Origin: Alteromonas gilva
GTDB lineage: Bacteria; Pseudomonadota; Gammaproteobacteria; Enterobacterales; Alteromonadaceae
DNA: 64,000 nucleotides
NCBI RefSeq assembly: GCF_028595265.1
Contig: NZ_JAQQXP010000002.1
Span: 434,001-498,000, forward strand
Reading direction: 5' to 3'
Under the pieces are notes generated by a model. That model ran no database searches, was not told the origin of the DNA, and saw only the letters and a program-made list of their open reading frames with translations. Below, one piece after another: positions 35,047-43,622 of this stretch. Position 1 is the first letter of the stretch. Each line of letters begins with the position of its first letter. A program made the translations under genes and the position numbers.

Positions 35047-35078
35047 CTTTCTATGAGTGTGGCAAGAGAATTAGGAAT

Positions 35079-35153
<75 letters not shown>

Positions 35154-35161
35154 AGTCCCGT

Positions 35162-35237
35162 GCTGATATAGCTCAGTTGGTAGAGCGCACCCTTGGTAAG
35201 GGTGAGGTCGGCAGTTCAAATCTGCCTATCAGCACCA
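35162..35237 (+). tRNA. tRNA-Thr (GGT)
   Basis: 76 bases including encoded CCA. Acceptor GCTGATA pairs with TATCAGC; the anticodon is GGT in a CTTGGTAA context between ACCC and GGGT. Corresponds to E. coli thrT, and lies 68 bases before tuf. Confidence 0.97.
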
Positions 35238-35305
35238 TTTCTCCCCAGCTCATGTAATAATACGTAAATTCACCTAAAATTGTACTTTGCTGGGATATTA
35301 GAAAA

Positions 35306-36490
35306 ATGGCAAAAGAAAAGTTTGAACGTTCGAAACCCCACGTAAACGTGGGTACTATCGGCCACGTTGACCACGGTAAAACCACTCTGACTGCAGCAAT
35401 CACTACTGTCCTTTCAAAGACTTATGGTGGTTCTGCTCAAGCGTTCGATCAAATCGATAACGCGCCAGAAGAAAAAGCCCGTGGTATCACCATCTCTACA
35501 TCACACGTAGAGTATGACACGCCTACTCGTCACTACGCACACGTAGACTGTCCTGGACACGCTGACTATGTTAAAAACATGATCACCGGTGCTGCACAGA
35601 TGGACGGTGGTATTCTGGTAGTTGCTGCGACTGATGGCCCTATGCCTCAGACTCGTGAGCACATCCTGCTTGGTCGTCAGGTTGGTATCCCTTACATCAT
35701 CGTATTCATGAACAAGTGTGACATGGTAGATGACGAAGAGCTGCTTGAGCTGGTAGAAATGGAAGTTCGTGAGCTGTTATCAGAATACGATTTCCCAGGT
35801 GATGACCTGCCGGTAATCCAGGGTTCTGCACTGAAAGCGCTTGAAGGCGACGCAGAATGGGAAAAGAAAATCATCGAGCTGGGCGAAGCTTTAGATAGCT
35901 ACATCCCAGAGCCAGAGCGTGACATCGATAAGCCGTTCATCCTGCCAATCGAAGACGTATTCTCAATCTCAGGTCGTGGTACTGTTGTAACAGGCCGTGT
36001 TGAGCAAGGTATCGTTAAAGTAGGTGAAGAAGTTGAAATCGTAGGTATTAAAGATACTACCAAGACAACTTGTACCGGTGTTGAAATGTTCCGTAAGCTG
36101 CTTGACGAAGGTCGTGCAGGTGAGAACGTAGGTGTTCTGTTACGTGGTACTAAGCGTGACGACGTAGAGCGTGGCCAAGTACTGGCGAAGCCTGGTTCAA
36201 TCACTCCACACACTAAGTTCGAAGCAGAAGTTTACGTACTGTCTAAAGACGAAGGTGGCCGTCACACGCCATTCTTTAAAGGTTACCGTCCACAGTTCTA
36301 CTTCCGTACAACTGACGTAACTGGTGCTGTTGAGCTGCCAGAAGGCGTAGAAATGGTAATGCCAGGCGACAACCTGAAGTTTGTTGTTGACCTGATTGCA
36401 CCAATCGCCATGGAAGAAGGTCTGCGCTTTGCAATCCGTGAAGGTGGTCGTACTGTAGGTGCTGGTGTTGTATCTAAAATCATCGATTAA
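35306..36490 (+). CDS. tuf: Elongation factor Tu
   Basis: 394 residues, full length. GTPase that delivers aminoacyl-tRNA to the ribosome. G motifs are GHVDHGKT (residues 19-26), DCPGH (81-85), NKCD (136-139) and GSALKALEG (about 174-182). It follows the Thr-Tyr-Gly-Thr tRNA cluster, as tufB does in E. coli, and is probably co-transcribed with it. Codon use is strongly biased towards optimal codons (GGT, CGT, GTA, AAC) unlike neighbours, as expected for a very highly expressed gene. A strong terminator follows; secE-nusG do not. Confidence 0.98.
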   Translation: MAKEKFERSKPHVNVGTIGHVDHGKTTLTAAITTVLSKTYGGSAQAFDQIDNAPEEKARGITISTSHVEYDTPTRHYAHVDCPGHADYVKNMITGAAQMDGGILVVAATDGPMPQTREHILLGRQVGIPYIIVFMNKCDMVDDEELLELVEMEVRELLSEYDFPGDDLPVIQGSALKALEGDAEWEKKIIELGEALDSYIPEPERDIDKPFILPIEDVFSISGRGTVVTGRVEQGIVKVGEEVEIVGIKDTTKTTCTGVEMFRKLLDEGRAGENVGVLLRGTKRDDVERGQVLAKPGSITPHTKFEAEVYVLSKDEGGRHTPFFKGYRPQFYFRTTDVTGAVELPEGVEMVMPGDNLKFVVDLIAPIAMEEGLRFAIREGGRTVGAGVVSKIID

Positions 36491-36532
36491 TCCGGACTCC
36501 CGGAATCGATTGGTTTAAACACCAAATCCATG

Positions 36533-36558
36533 AAAAGGTCGCGAAAGCGGCCTTTTTT
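36533..36558. terminator. Terminator after tuf, active on both strands
   Basis: GGTCGC-GAAA-GCGGCC hairpin followed by TTTTTT on the plus strand and by TTTT on the minus strand. It ends tuf and would also end a minus-strand transcript from the leader-peptide region. Confidence 0.85.
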
Positions 36559-37189
36559 GTGTCCGAACAAAAAGCACCGGCTGAAGACCATCCCGGCCTC
36601 CGAGCCGGGATCGCCTGAACAGGCTGACTCTCAAGTCATCGCTTACTTCGGCGGGGGCGGCAATAAAGCCGCCGCGACTACTACACCGAGTGTTACCTTT
36701 CTCATAGATACTCCTTATTATGGTCTGCAAAAAATATGGGCAACTAATGAGCGGTGCTCAAGTCTTCAACCGGTATCAATCTTTCTGGTAGTCGGTACAG
36801 CTTAAAATATGCCTGAAATAAGGCAGGCTAAAGGTAATTTAATCTTAACTTCTGCCTGTAAACGGCGCTGAAAACCCAGGTAAGACTATGCTGAAAATAA
36901 TTACATGCCATGCACTTCAGGCATTCGGTATCTATATGGTTTACATCAACATCCTTAATTGGATGACAAACCAGATGTTTGAACTGATTACAGACACAAG
37001 CATATTGCCTTATTTCTTTATATTATCTGCTTGCAATCTGTTTCTTCGCCAGCAAGAGGCAATGAGTCAGCGTGGCCTTTCTTTCTGGTAACGAACTTAG
37101 AGCTGTGTAGTTATCAGCAAACTACCACGTCATGTAAACGTCATAAATATGGGGTAGCGTCTGGCTTTATTTGCCAGCGAGGTGAAGCG
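36559..37189. other. Gap after tuf with three hairpins and a possible leader peptide
   Basis: In most relatives a tRNA-Trp and secE-nusG follow tufB; none is present. At 36590-36649 three consecutive hairpins occur: ATCCCGGC-N6-GCCGGGAT at 36590-36611, GCCTGAACAGGC at 36613-36624, and GACT-CTCA-AGTC just after. A 20-codon frame with a good ribosome site lies on the minus strand (see next entry). From about 36790 to 37189 I see only the upstream region of the HBM sensor; a plus-strand 67-codon frame at 36888-37091 has no ribosome site and unlikely composition. Confidence 0.5.
36643..36705 (-). CDS. Possible 20-residue leader peptide with Val/Ala/Leu run and four prolines
   Basis: AAGGAG at 36716-36711 sits 5 bases before an ATG and a 20-codon frame: MRKVTLG, then VVVAAALL, then PPPPK and stop. 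Val/Leu-rich stretches recall ilv attenuator leader peptides, and PPPP is a known ribosome-stalling sequence relieved by EF-P. Three hairpins follow the stop codon and then the bidirectional terminator. A weak promoter (TTGAGC-N17-CATATT) lies before it. No biosynthetic gene follows on this strand, so it may be a remnant of an attenuator, a regulatory small RNA with a peptide, or chance. Confidence 0.35.
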   Translation of the reverse strand: MRKVTLGVVVAAALLPPPPK

Positions 37190-38260
37190 ATGAAATGGGA
37201 TTCCATTAAGTCCCGCTTACTTGTAATGACCACTCTGTGTGTACTGGGAATGGGATTAATGACCATTAATCAACAGTACTACGGCAAGAAGCTACGGGCG
37301 TTAAACGATCACAATGTTGCCCTGCATCAGTTACAACGTGATTTATTGCAGCTACGCCGACATGAAAAAGACTTTCTGTTGCGTCGGGATGAACATTATC
37401 TGGCGCTGTTTGATGCGCAAAAGATACAATTTGTTGCTGCCATTTCAACCCTTAACGACGTTATTAAACAGTACGAGTTATCGCAGAGTCTGATTTCCGA
37501 CATTGCCGTCAACACGGAGCACTATGCTCAGGGCTTTAAACAGTTGGTGATGCAACTTACTGAGGCAGGTCTGTCATCAAGACTCGGGATCAGCGGTGAG
37601 CTTTACAGCATATCAGCGCAACTGGGAAAATCGATGGACACTGCTGATCCCGCCATCGCGGATAAGCTGACACGTCTTAAATACCTGGTGCTTGACTACC
37701 AGCTTACACTCGATCCGCAATACCCCGATGAAATGTTGTTAATGATTGAAGATTTGGTCCGTACAAAGGGCCTTTCGACTGAAACGATCGTGTTGCTGGA
37801 ACGCTTTAAAGACAGAATACACCGATACGGCAGCATCAAAAAACGTATCGGCATTACCGAGTCGTCAGGGCTTCGAGGTGAGTTTCGTGACAAAGCGCAC
37901 CAGGTGGAGGCCGACCTGGAGGCTCTTGATAATGCGCTGCAGCCGATCCTTCAGGCCCATCGCGAACAGGCTACCTGGTACAGTACAGCTATTGCTGTGT
38001 TAACTTCTGTCGCGTTAATTTTATTATTAATCAAAAGTTTTGTGACCTTTCACCGGTCTTTTGCTAACTTCGTATTGTTTTTTTATCGCTGTAAACGACA
38101 ATATCAGCGTATTGATCCCCGCTCACTGGGGTTTTCAGAATTTCGCTCATTGGCTGCATTAGCCAATGAAATGGTTGAGTCTCGCCGTGAAATTGAGCGA
38201 CGGCTGGCAAACCTGGAATCAGGTACAGGTCAGGCTAAAGGGGCCATCACCACAGACTAA
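37190..38260 (+). CDS. HBM-type membrane sensor protein lacking an output domain
   Basis: 356 residues from the ATG at 37190, with GAGGTG 5 bases before it. TM1 spans about 10-28 and TM2 about 262-282. The 230-residue periplasmic region is all-helical (LQRDLLQLRRHEKDFLLRRDEHYL near the start), as in helical bimodular (HBM) sensor domains of chemoreceptors. After TM2 only about 70 residues remain, with a HAMP-like helix (residues about 310-340) and no methyl-accepting, kinase or GGDEF part. It may be a truncated chemoreceptor or a partner protein. The next gene starts 12 bases later. Confidence 0.75.
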   Translation: MKWDSIKSRLLVMTTLCVLGMGLMTINQQYYGKKLRALNDHNVALHQLQRDLLQLRRHEKDFLLRRDEHYLALFDAQKIQFVAAISTLNDVIKQYELSQSLISDIAVNTEHYAQGFKQLVMQLTEAGLSSRLGISGELYSISAQLGKSMDTADPAIADKLTRLKYLVLDYQLTLDPQYPDEMLLMIEDLVRTKGLSTETIVLLERFKDRIHRYGSIKKRIGITESSGLRGEFRDKAHQVEADLEALDNALQPILQAHREQATWYSTAIAVLTSVALILLLIKSFVTFHRSFANFVLFFYRCKRQYQRIDPRSLGFSEFRSLAALANEMVESRREIERRLANLESGTGQAKGAITTD

Positions 38261-38272
38261 GAGAGAAGTTAA

Positions 38273-39325
38273 ATGCAATACAATAAACTCGGTAGCAGTG
38301 AACTACAGGTATCAGAAGTTTGCCTGGGCACCATGACTTTTGGCATTCAGAACACACAGCAAGAAGCCAGCGAGCAACTCGATTATGCTATCGACAGCGG
38401 GATTAATTTTGTTGATACCGCCGAAATGTATCCCATTCCGCCGAACGAACCCACATACGGTGACACAGAAAGGTTTATTGGCAACTGGCTTGCGGCAAAC
38501 CCGCATAAACGTGACAAATTTGTGTTGATGACCAAAATCGCCGGTGGCGGGCTTAAATACATTCGTGAAGCGAGCAATATTAGCAGTGCTACCATTGCGC
38601 TGGCGCTCGATGAGTCACTGAAGCGTTTACAAACTGACTATATTGATGTTTATCAATTACACTGGCCAAACCGGACATCGCCCCATTTTGCCAAGCACTG
38701 GCCGTGGCGTACCAATCCGTTGGAGACTGATTTAGCCAAAGAGCGCGATGGTATGCGTGATATTGTGGCCGGAATTGGTGCGGCCATTGACGCCGGTAAG
38801 ATTCGTCACTGGGGACTGTCTGATGATACGCCCTGGGGTATCCATACGTTTTTAAACCTGTGTAACGAGATGGGAGTGCCTAAACCTGTTTCTATTCAGA
38901 ACGAATTTAGCTTATTGCATCTTAAAGACTGGCCCTATCTTATTGAAAGCTGTGTGTTTGAGGATATAGCCTACTTACCATGGTCACCGTTGGCGACTGG
39001 CCTGTTAACGGGGAAATATGCCGATGATGCTCGGCCGAAAGGTAGCCGTTGGACATTTGTGCAGCGCCAGGGGCTGTTCAGAAACACCGCCGAAGCGCAT
39101 GAGGCGACGGCGCGTTACCTGGAAATTGCGGCGCGAGCCAATATCACCCCGGCGCAACTGGCTCTGGCATGGGTAAAACAGGTGCCGGGTGTCACATCGA
39201 CCATTATCGGCGGCACCACTGTGGACCAACTGAAAGAGAATGTTTCTGCCTTTGAACTTTGTTTAGGCGAAGACACTAAAAAGCAAATTAATCAGGTAAT
39301 TAAACACTTCCCTGCGCCATTTTAA
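38273..39325 (+). CDS. Aldo/keto reductase (Tas-like)
   Basis: 350 residues, an NADPH-dependent (beta/alpha)8 reductase of the family that includes E. coli Tas. The catalytic tetrad elements can be followed: Asp-Thr-Ala-Glu-Met-Tyr (about 48-53), Lys in LMTKIAGG, and His in YQLHWPNR (about 126-133). The NADP-binding end includes SPLATGLLTGKY and STIIGGTTVDQL. AGAGAGAAG precedes the ATG. Substrate is unknown. It lies 12 bases after the HBM gene and is the last gene before an 800-base gap. Confidence 0.92.
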   Translation: MQYNKLGSSELQVSEVCLGTMTFGIQNTQQEASEQLDYAIDSGINFVDTAEMYPIPPNEPTYGDTERFIGNWLAANPHKRDKFVLMTKIAGGGLKYIREASNISSATIALALDESLKRLQTDYIDVYQLHWPNRTSPHFAKHWPWRTNPLETDLAKERDGMRDIVAGIGAAIDAGKIRHWGLSDDTPWGIHTFLNLCNEMGVPKPVSIQNEFSLLHLKDWPYLIESCVFEDIAYLPWSPLATGLLTGKYADDARPKGSRWTFVQRQGLFRNTAEAHEATARYLEIAARANITPAQLALAWVKQVPGVTSTIIGGTTVDQLKENVSAFELCLGEDTKKQINQVIKHFPAPF

Positions 39326-40125
39326 TGGGTAACCTGAGGGTCAGGTGACTGTCTTATCTGGCCCTCACAACGTGCCTTTGGGTTACACCTGATGCGCACC
39401 TTTTGGCCATGCATATAGCTACATCGGGTGCGGTATTTTTGCCGGTTACCTTATCCACTGCGTCACCCACTTTTTTATGGTGTCACCCGCTTTTGTCCTA
39501 AGATGATGTTGTCCACACCGGAATAAAAAAGGCCACAAAACTTGTGGCCAATGTGGGAACAGTCCAACACAATCAGCAGCACTCAAAACGCTGCTATCAA
39601 CAGTATAGTCACGAAAGGCGGTTGTTGCCCAAAAAGTCATGGGAATTACGTGCTTTTGGAGTAATGGTGAAAAGGCAGTTGTAACACTGGGCCTGAACCA
39701 CCTGGCGTCCGATCGAATGATTGAAATTGTTTTTAAGTCTGGTAGGTAACCCTTTGCAACCCATGCAAAAAGACGGAAACAAGAACAACTTTTATTATGT
39801 AACAAAGGTGGAAATCGACAGGTATTGTTACGGGATAAGGGTTCGTAATGTTACCGCTCAGCCCGAATGTCGAGCGGTCTGTGCGTAAATGAAGACCCCT
39901 GTAGCGCGCAAGTTTGGGTGCTAATGCTAAGACTTTGGTCGCAAAACCATCGATTTATAGGGTAATTAGGCTAATTTTGTCTCACAATGAATTTGTATTT
40001 TTAATGTTAATAATATGTTGTGTGATTGAGGGTCAGGTTTCATAAACTTGTTCTTTTCATCCGCAGATAAAAAACACAATTCAAAATAACCTGAACCAAC
40101 AATGAGATGAATCGGGAGAAAACAC
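39326..40125. other. 800-base gap between aldo/keto reductase and porin
   Basis: No convincing protein gene. An imperfect 9-base hairpin (GAGGGTCAG/CTGGCCCTC) follows the reductase gene near 39337-39367 without a T run. A minus-strand terminator and small-RNA candidate lie at 39523-39598 (separate entries). The rest up to the porin ribosome site is AT-rich without clear structure. Confidence 0.5.
39523..39598 (-). ncRNA. Candidate small RNA ending in a strong terminator
   Basis: On the minus strand TATACT (39607-39602) can serve as -10 box. A transcript from about 39598 would contain hairpin AGCAGC-N9-GCTGCT (39595-39575), an unpaired stretch of about 25 bases, and a terminator GGCCACA-N5-TGTGGCC followed by TTTTTT (39549-39525). 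This is the usual build of a roughly 75-base trans-acting RNA. The -35 region is poor. No known RNA family is recognised. Confidence 0.4.
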
Positions 40126-41313
40126 ATGTATAAACGAATTGCCGCATCGTGTGCACTGGTCTTTGCTGTCAACCCAGTTGATGCATTTGAATTTAGCTTC
40201 CATGGCATGATTAAAGCCGAAGCAGTGACCTCCACCGAAGGCGTCGCCAGTTTCGGTAGCGCCTACAGTCACGTCGCTCCTACCCATGCCTTAAGAACGG
40301 ATGTCTATGGCGGGGCTCCCGCGACAGACCAGCAAATGAGTTACCTCAATTCTCAGTCGACCTCATTACAGATATCGCAAACACGATTCTCACTCAATAT
40401 GAGCCATGAAAAAATGCGCGGTGTGCTGGAGCTGGACTTTATTGATGGTGAGGATGGTTTTACTAACCAGACAGCACTTCAGGCACAGGAGCCAAGACTT
40501 CGTTTAGCCACACTTTATTATGACTACAGTGATAATCTGACTTTCTTTGGTGGACAAAAATGGTCAACGGCGTCAGGCATAAAATCCAGTGGCAGTTATA
40601 ACTGGGTTGGTAACGGTTACCGCGCAGGTAATACCGGCTTCCTGGCGATGGAGGTGGGGGCCACCTATAAAGTGGATAGCCTGACACTTACCGGTGCGTT
40701 AACTGGTAAAGGGCGCAACAATAGCGCCGGTGGCGTAAATGCCAATGAGCTCGGCAGCATGCCCGGCATCGCCGTTGATGCGAACTACAGTTTTTCCGGC
40801 CATAAAGTGGGCTTTGCGGCACATGTTGCAGAACTTAATTACGAGGATGAACCAGGCTTTAGCGGCGGCAGTAATCAGGACGCAAACCTGTTTAAGGTTT
40901 ACACAACGCTTAACTTTGGGACGGTGAGCCTGAATGCTGAATACTATACCGGTGAATCGCTTAACAATCAGAATGCCCTGGGGATTGCGCCGGCTTCCGG
41001 ACTTGATGGTAGCGGAACCGTTAGAGAAAGCTATGGTGAGAGCGGCTACTTTGCATTTGCCAGCTGGAATCCCGCTCCCGGTCATAATATAAAAGTAGGC
41101 CACGGCAGTGCGTCTGTAGACTCAGGTGACCGGGCGCGACTGGGCTTAACGGCGCTGCATGAAAATTCCACGACTTACATCAACTATGGGTATCAGGCCG
41201 CGGAAGGTGTTACTACCTTTGTTCAGTTCACGCACTTTGATACAGAATATGGTGCAGACTTTGATAGTTTCTCTACTGTAGTGGGTCGGGCGGGGGTCGT
41301 CTTTAAATTCTAA
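40126..41313 (+). CDS. Outer-membrane porin-like beta-barrel
   Basis: 395 residues with a signal peptide (about 1-20, ending VDA) and alternating beta strands up to a C-terminal phenylalanine (GVVFKF), the usual signature for BAM insertion. The start EFSFHGMIKAEAV and long polar loops fit the DcaP/porin-type barrels of marine gammaproteobacteria. Substrate is unknown; its place before acs suggests short-chain acids, without proof. GGGAG lies 7 bases before the ATG. Confidence 0.82.
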   Translation: MYKRIAASCALVFAVNPVDAFEFSFHGMIKAEAVTSTEGVASFGSAYSHVAPTHALRTDVYGGAPATDQQMSYLNSQSTSLQISQTRFSLNMSHEKMRGVLELDFIDGEDGFTNQTALQAQEPRLRLATLYYDYSDNLTFFGGQKWSTASGIKSSGSYNWVGNGYRAGNTGFLAMEVGATYKVDSLTLTGALTGKGRNNSAGGVNANELGSMPGIAVDANYSFSGHKVGFAAHVAELNYEDEPGFSGGSNQDANLFKVYTTLNFGTVSLNAEYYTGESLNNQNALGIAPASGLDGSGTVRESYGESGYFAFASWNPAPGHNIKVGHGSASVDSGDRARLGLTALHENSTTYINYGYQAAEGVTTFVQFTHFDTEYGADFDSFSTVVGRAGVVFKF

Positions 41314-41664
41314 TCGCACGTAAACCGCCATCCCGGGTAAACTCATCTGTCTGGGATGGCGTATCATTATACCGGGACTGTGGCAGTAGCCACTCATATG
41401 ATGACTGACGAAGTGTAGTCAGTCATGCTTAAATTAAAATGATAGAGTATGTGTTAACGTTTAGTTAATGTTGTCGCAAAGACAGGGTATCCCTAATCAG
41501 GTATGCGCCGAGGCACCATCCTGTAACTGTTGCTAATGTGAGCGAACAGCACAAGGTATCCAGCCCGCTAAGACCAAAGTCTCATTTTTCTTTGGGCAGG
41601 AAAAGTTACATTTGGTTAGTTAAATATTATCACCGCTAAATAGTAGAAATTGGAGGCACATTGT
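41314..41664. promoter_or_regulatory. Upstream region of acs with inverted repeats
   Basis: ATGACTGAC-N8-GTCAGTCAT at 41401-41426 has perfect 9-base arms. TTAAC-GTTTA-GTTAA at 41454-41468 has perfect 5-base arms. A third hairpin, GCCATCCC/GGGATGGC at about 41327-41360, has no T run and may be a weak terminator of the porin gene. The first two are candidate binding sites for regulators of acs such as the CrbR-type protein encoded behind it. Confidence 0.4.
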
Positions 41665-43611
41665 ATGACTGCCAGCAAGATATATCCGGTTCCAGAAAAT
41701 ATTAAATCATCGACCCACCTCACAGAAGAGCAGTATTTTGAAATGTACGAGCATTCGGTGAAGGATCCGGAGGGGTTCTGGGGGGAATATGCGAGTACGC
41801 TGGATTGGTTCACCAAACCTACCAAAATTAAAAATACTACGTTCGGACCAGATGACGTCTCCATCAAATGGTTTGAGGATGGCGAGATTAACGCCAGCTA
41901 CAACTGTATTGACCGGCACTTAGCAAAAAATGCCAAGAAAACGGCTATGTTCTGGGAAGGTGATTCACCTGACGATAGCGAAGAAATCAGTTATCAGGAA
42001 CTGCATTACGAAGTCTGCAAACTGGCAAACGGTTTGAAGAAGCTCGGCGTAGAAAAGGGCGACCGTGTTGCTATTTATATGCCGATGGTTCCTCAGGCTG
42101 CGTACGCAATGTTAGCGTGTGCGCGAATTGGCGCAGTGCATTCAGTTATTTTTGGCGGCTTCTCGCCAAACGCCATTGCCGATCGCATTAATGACAGTGC
42201 GGCTAAGATAGTGATCACCTGCGACGAAGGTCGTCGGGCCGGGCGCAGTGTGCCACTGAAAGCCAACGTTGACCGTGCGCTGGCCAACGATGCATGTCCC
42301 TCTATCACTAATGTGATAGTACATAAACTTACCGGTGGCGACGTGTCATACAATGACAGTGTCGACGTTGTATGGGATGACCTGGTTGAAGATTGCTCAG
42401 CCCAATGTGAGCCAGAAGTGATGAATGCAGAAGATCCATTATTCATCCTATATACATCAGGTTCCACCGGAACGCCCAAAGGTGTTGTGCACACCACCGG
42501 CGGTTATCTGTTGTACACTGCAATGACCTTCAAATACGCCTTCGACTATCGCGATGACGATATTTACTGGTGTACCGCTGACGTAGGCTGGATCACAGGT
42601 CACAGCTATATGGTGTATGGTCCCATGATTGCAGGCGCCACTCAGGTCTTTTTTGAAGGCGTGCCTACCTATCCTGACGTGCGCCGCATCGCTCAGGTGG
42701 TTGAAAAGTATAAAGTGAACTCCTTGTACACCGCCCCCACGGCGATTCGGGCGCTCATGGCCCACGGCGAAGCGCCGGTTGAAGGTTGCGACTTATCTTC
42801 ACTGCGCCTGCTCGGCTCTGTTGGCGAGCCGATTAATCCGGAAGCGTGGGAATGGTACTATCGGGTCATTGGTGAGAGCCGTTGTCCCATCATGGATACC
42901 TGGTGGCAAACCGAAACCGGCGGCATGATGATTACGCCTTTACCCGGTGCCACGCCGCTTAAACCCGGCTCAGCCTCGCGACCAATGTTTGGTATTCAGC
43001 CGGCATTGTTTGACGCAGAAGGCAACGACCTACAAGGCGCTGCAGAGGGTAACCTGGTAATTAAAGACAGCTGGCCGAGCCAGGCTCGTACGGTTTACGG
43101 CGATCACGAGCGCTTTATAAATACGTATTTCAGTGCTTATAAAGGGGTGTACTTTACCGGCGACGGTGCCCGCCGTGACGAAGATGGTTACTACTGGATT
43201 ACCGGTCGTGTCGATGACGTACTGAACGTTTCAGGTCACCGCTTAGGTACTGCAGAAATAGAAAGTGCGCTGGTGGCGCATCCCAAGGTCGCTGAGGCCG
43301 CCGTGGTAGGTTACCCCCATGATATTAAAGGTCAGGGTATCTATGTCTATATCACCCCTAATGAAGGCGTGGTTCCCGACGAAGCGCTAACCAAGGAAAT
43401 CCGTGCCTGGGTACGTACTGAGCTGAGTCCAATAGCCACCCCGGATATGATTCAGTGGTCCGGTGGTCTGCCTAAAACCCGCTCGGGGAAAATTATGCGG
43501 CGGATATTGCGTAAAATTGCCGCTAACGAACACGACCAATTAGGCGATACGTCAACATTGGCGGATCCGTCGGTTGTTGATACACTCATTGAGGAGCGAC
43601 TGAATAAGTAA
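41665..43611 (+). CDS. acs: Acetyl-CoA synthetase
   Basis: 648 residues from the ATG at 41665, preceded by GGAGG. Makes acetyl-CoA from acetate, ATP and CoA through acetyl-AMP. Adenylate-forming motifs are YTSGSTGTPKG (about 262-272), DTWWQTETGG (about 411-420) and the C-terminal catalytic lysine in PKTRSGKIMRR, which is also the site controlled by lysine acetylation in this family. A TTG at 41650 would add five residues and is less likely. The CrbR-like gene starts 11 bases after its stop. Confidence 0.97.
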   Translation: MTASKIYPVPENIKSSTHLTEEQYFEMYEHSVKDPEGFWGEYASTLDWFTKPTKIKNTTFGPDDVSIKWFEDGEINASYNCIDRHLAKNAKKTAMFWEGDSPDDSEEISYQELHYEVCKLANGLKKLGVEKGDRVAIYMPMVPQAAYAMLACARIGAVHSVIFGGFSPNAIADRINDSAAKIVITCDEGRRAGRSVPLKANVDRALANDACPSITNVIVHKLTGGDVSYNDSVDVVWDDLVEDCSAQCEPEVMNAEDPLFILYTSGSTGTPKGVVHTTGGYLLYTAMTFKYAFDYRDDDIYWCTADVGWITGHSYMVYGPMIAGATQVFFEGVPTYPDVRRIAQVVEKYKVNSLYTAPTAIRALMAHGEAPVEGCDLSSLRLLGSVGEPINPEAWEWYYRVIGESRCPIMDTWWQTETGGMMITPLPGATPLKPGSASRPMFGIQPALFDAEGNDLQGAAEGNLVIKDSWPSQARTVYGDHERFINTYFSAYKGVYFTGDGARRDEDGYYWITGRVDDVLNVSGHRLGTAEIESALVAHPKVAEAAVVGYPHDIKGQGIYVYITPNEGVVPDEALTKEIRAWVRTELSPIATPDMIQWSGGLPKTRSGKIMRRILRKIAANEHDQLGDTSTLADPSVVDTLIEERLNK

Positions 43612-43622
43612 ACGGAGACAGA

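Noticed and set aside
36888..37091. 67-codon plus-strand frame before the HBM gene
   Set aside because: No ribosome binding site, odd composition, and it overlaps the upstream region of the better-supported sensor gene.
39446..39805. 119-codon minus-strand frame in the 800-base gap
   Set aside because: It runs through the strong minus-strand terminator at 39523-39549, has no ribosome site and no family likeness.
41534..41555. CRP-like site upstream of acs (TGTGA...GCACA)
   Set aside because: Spacing is 7 instead of 6 and the right half is imperfect.
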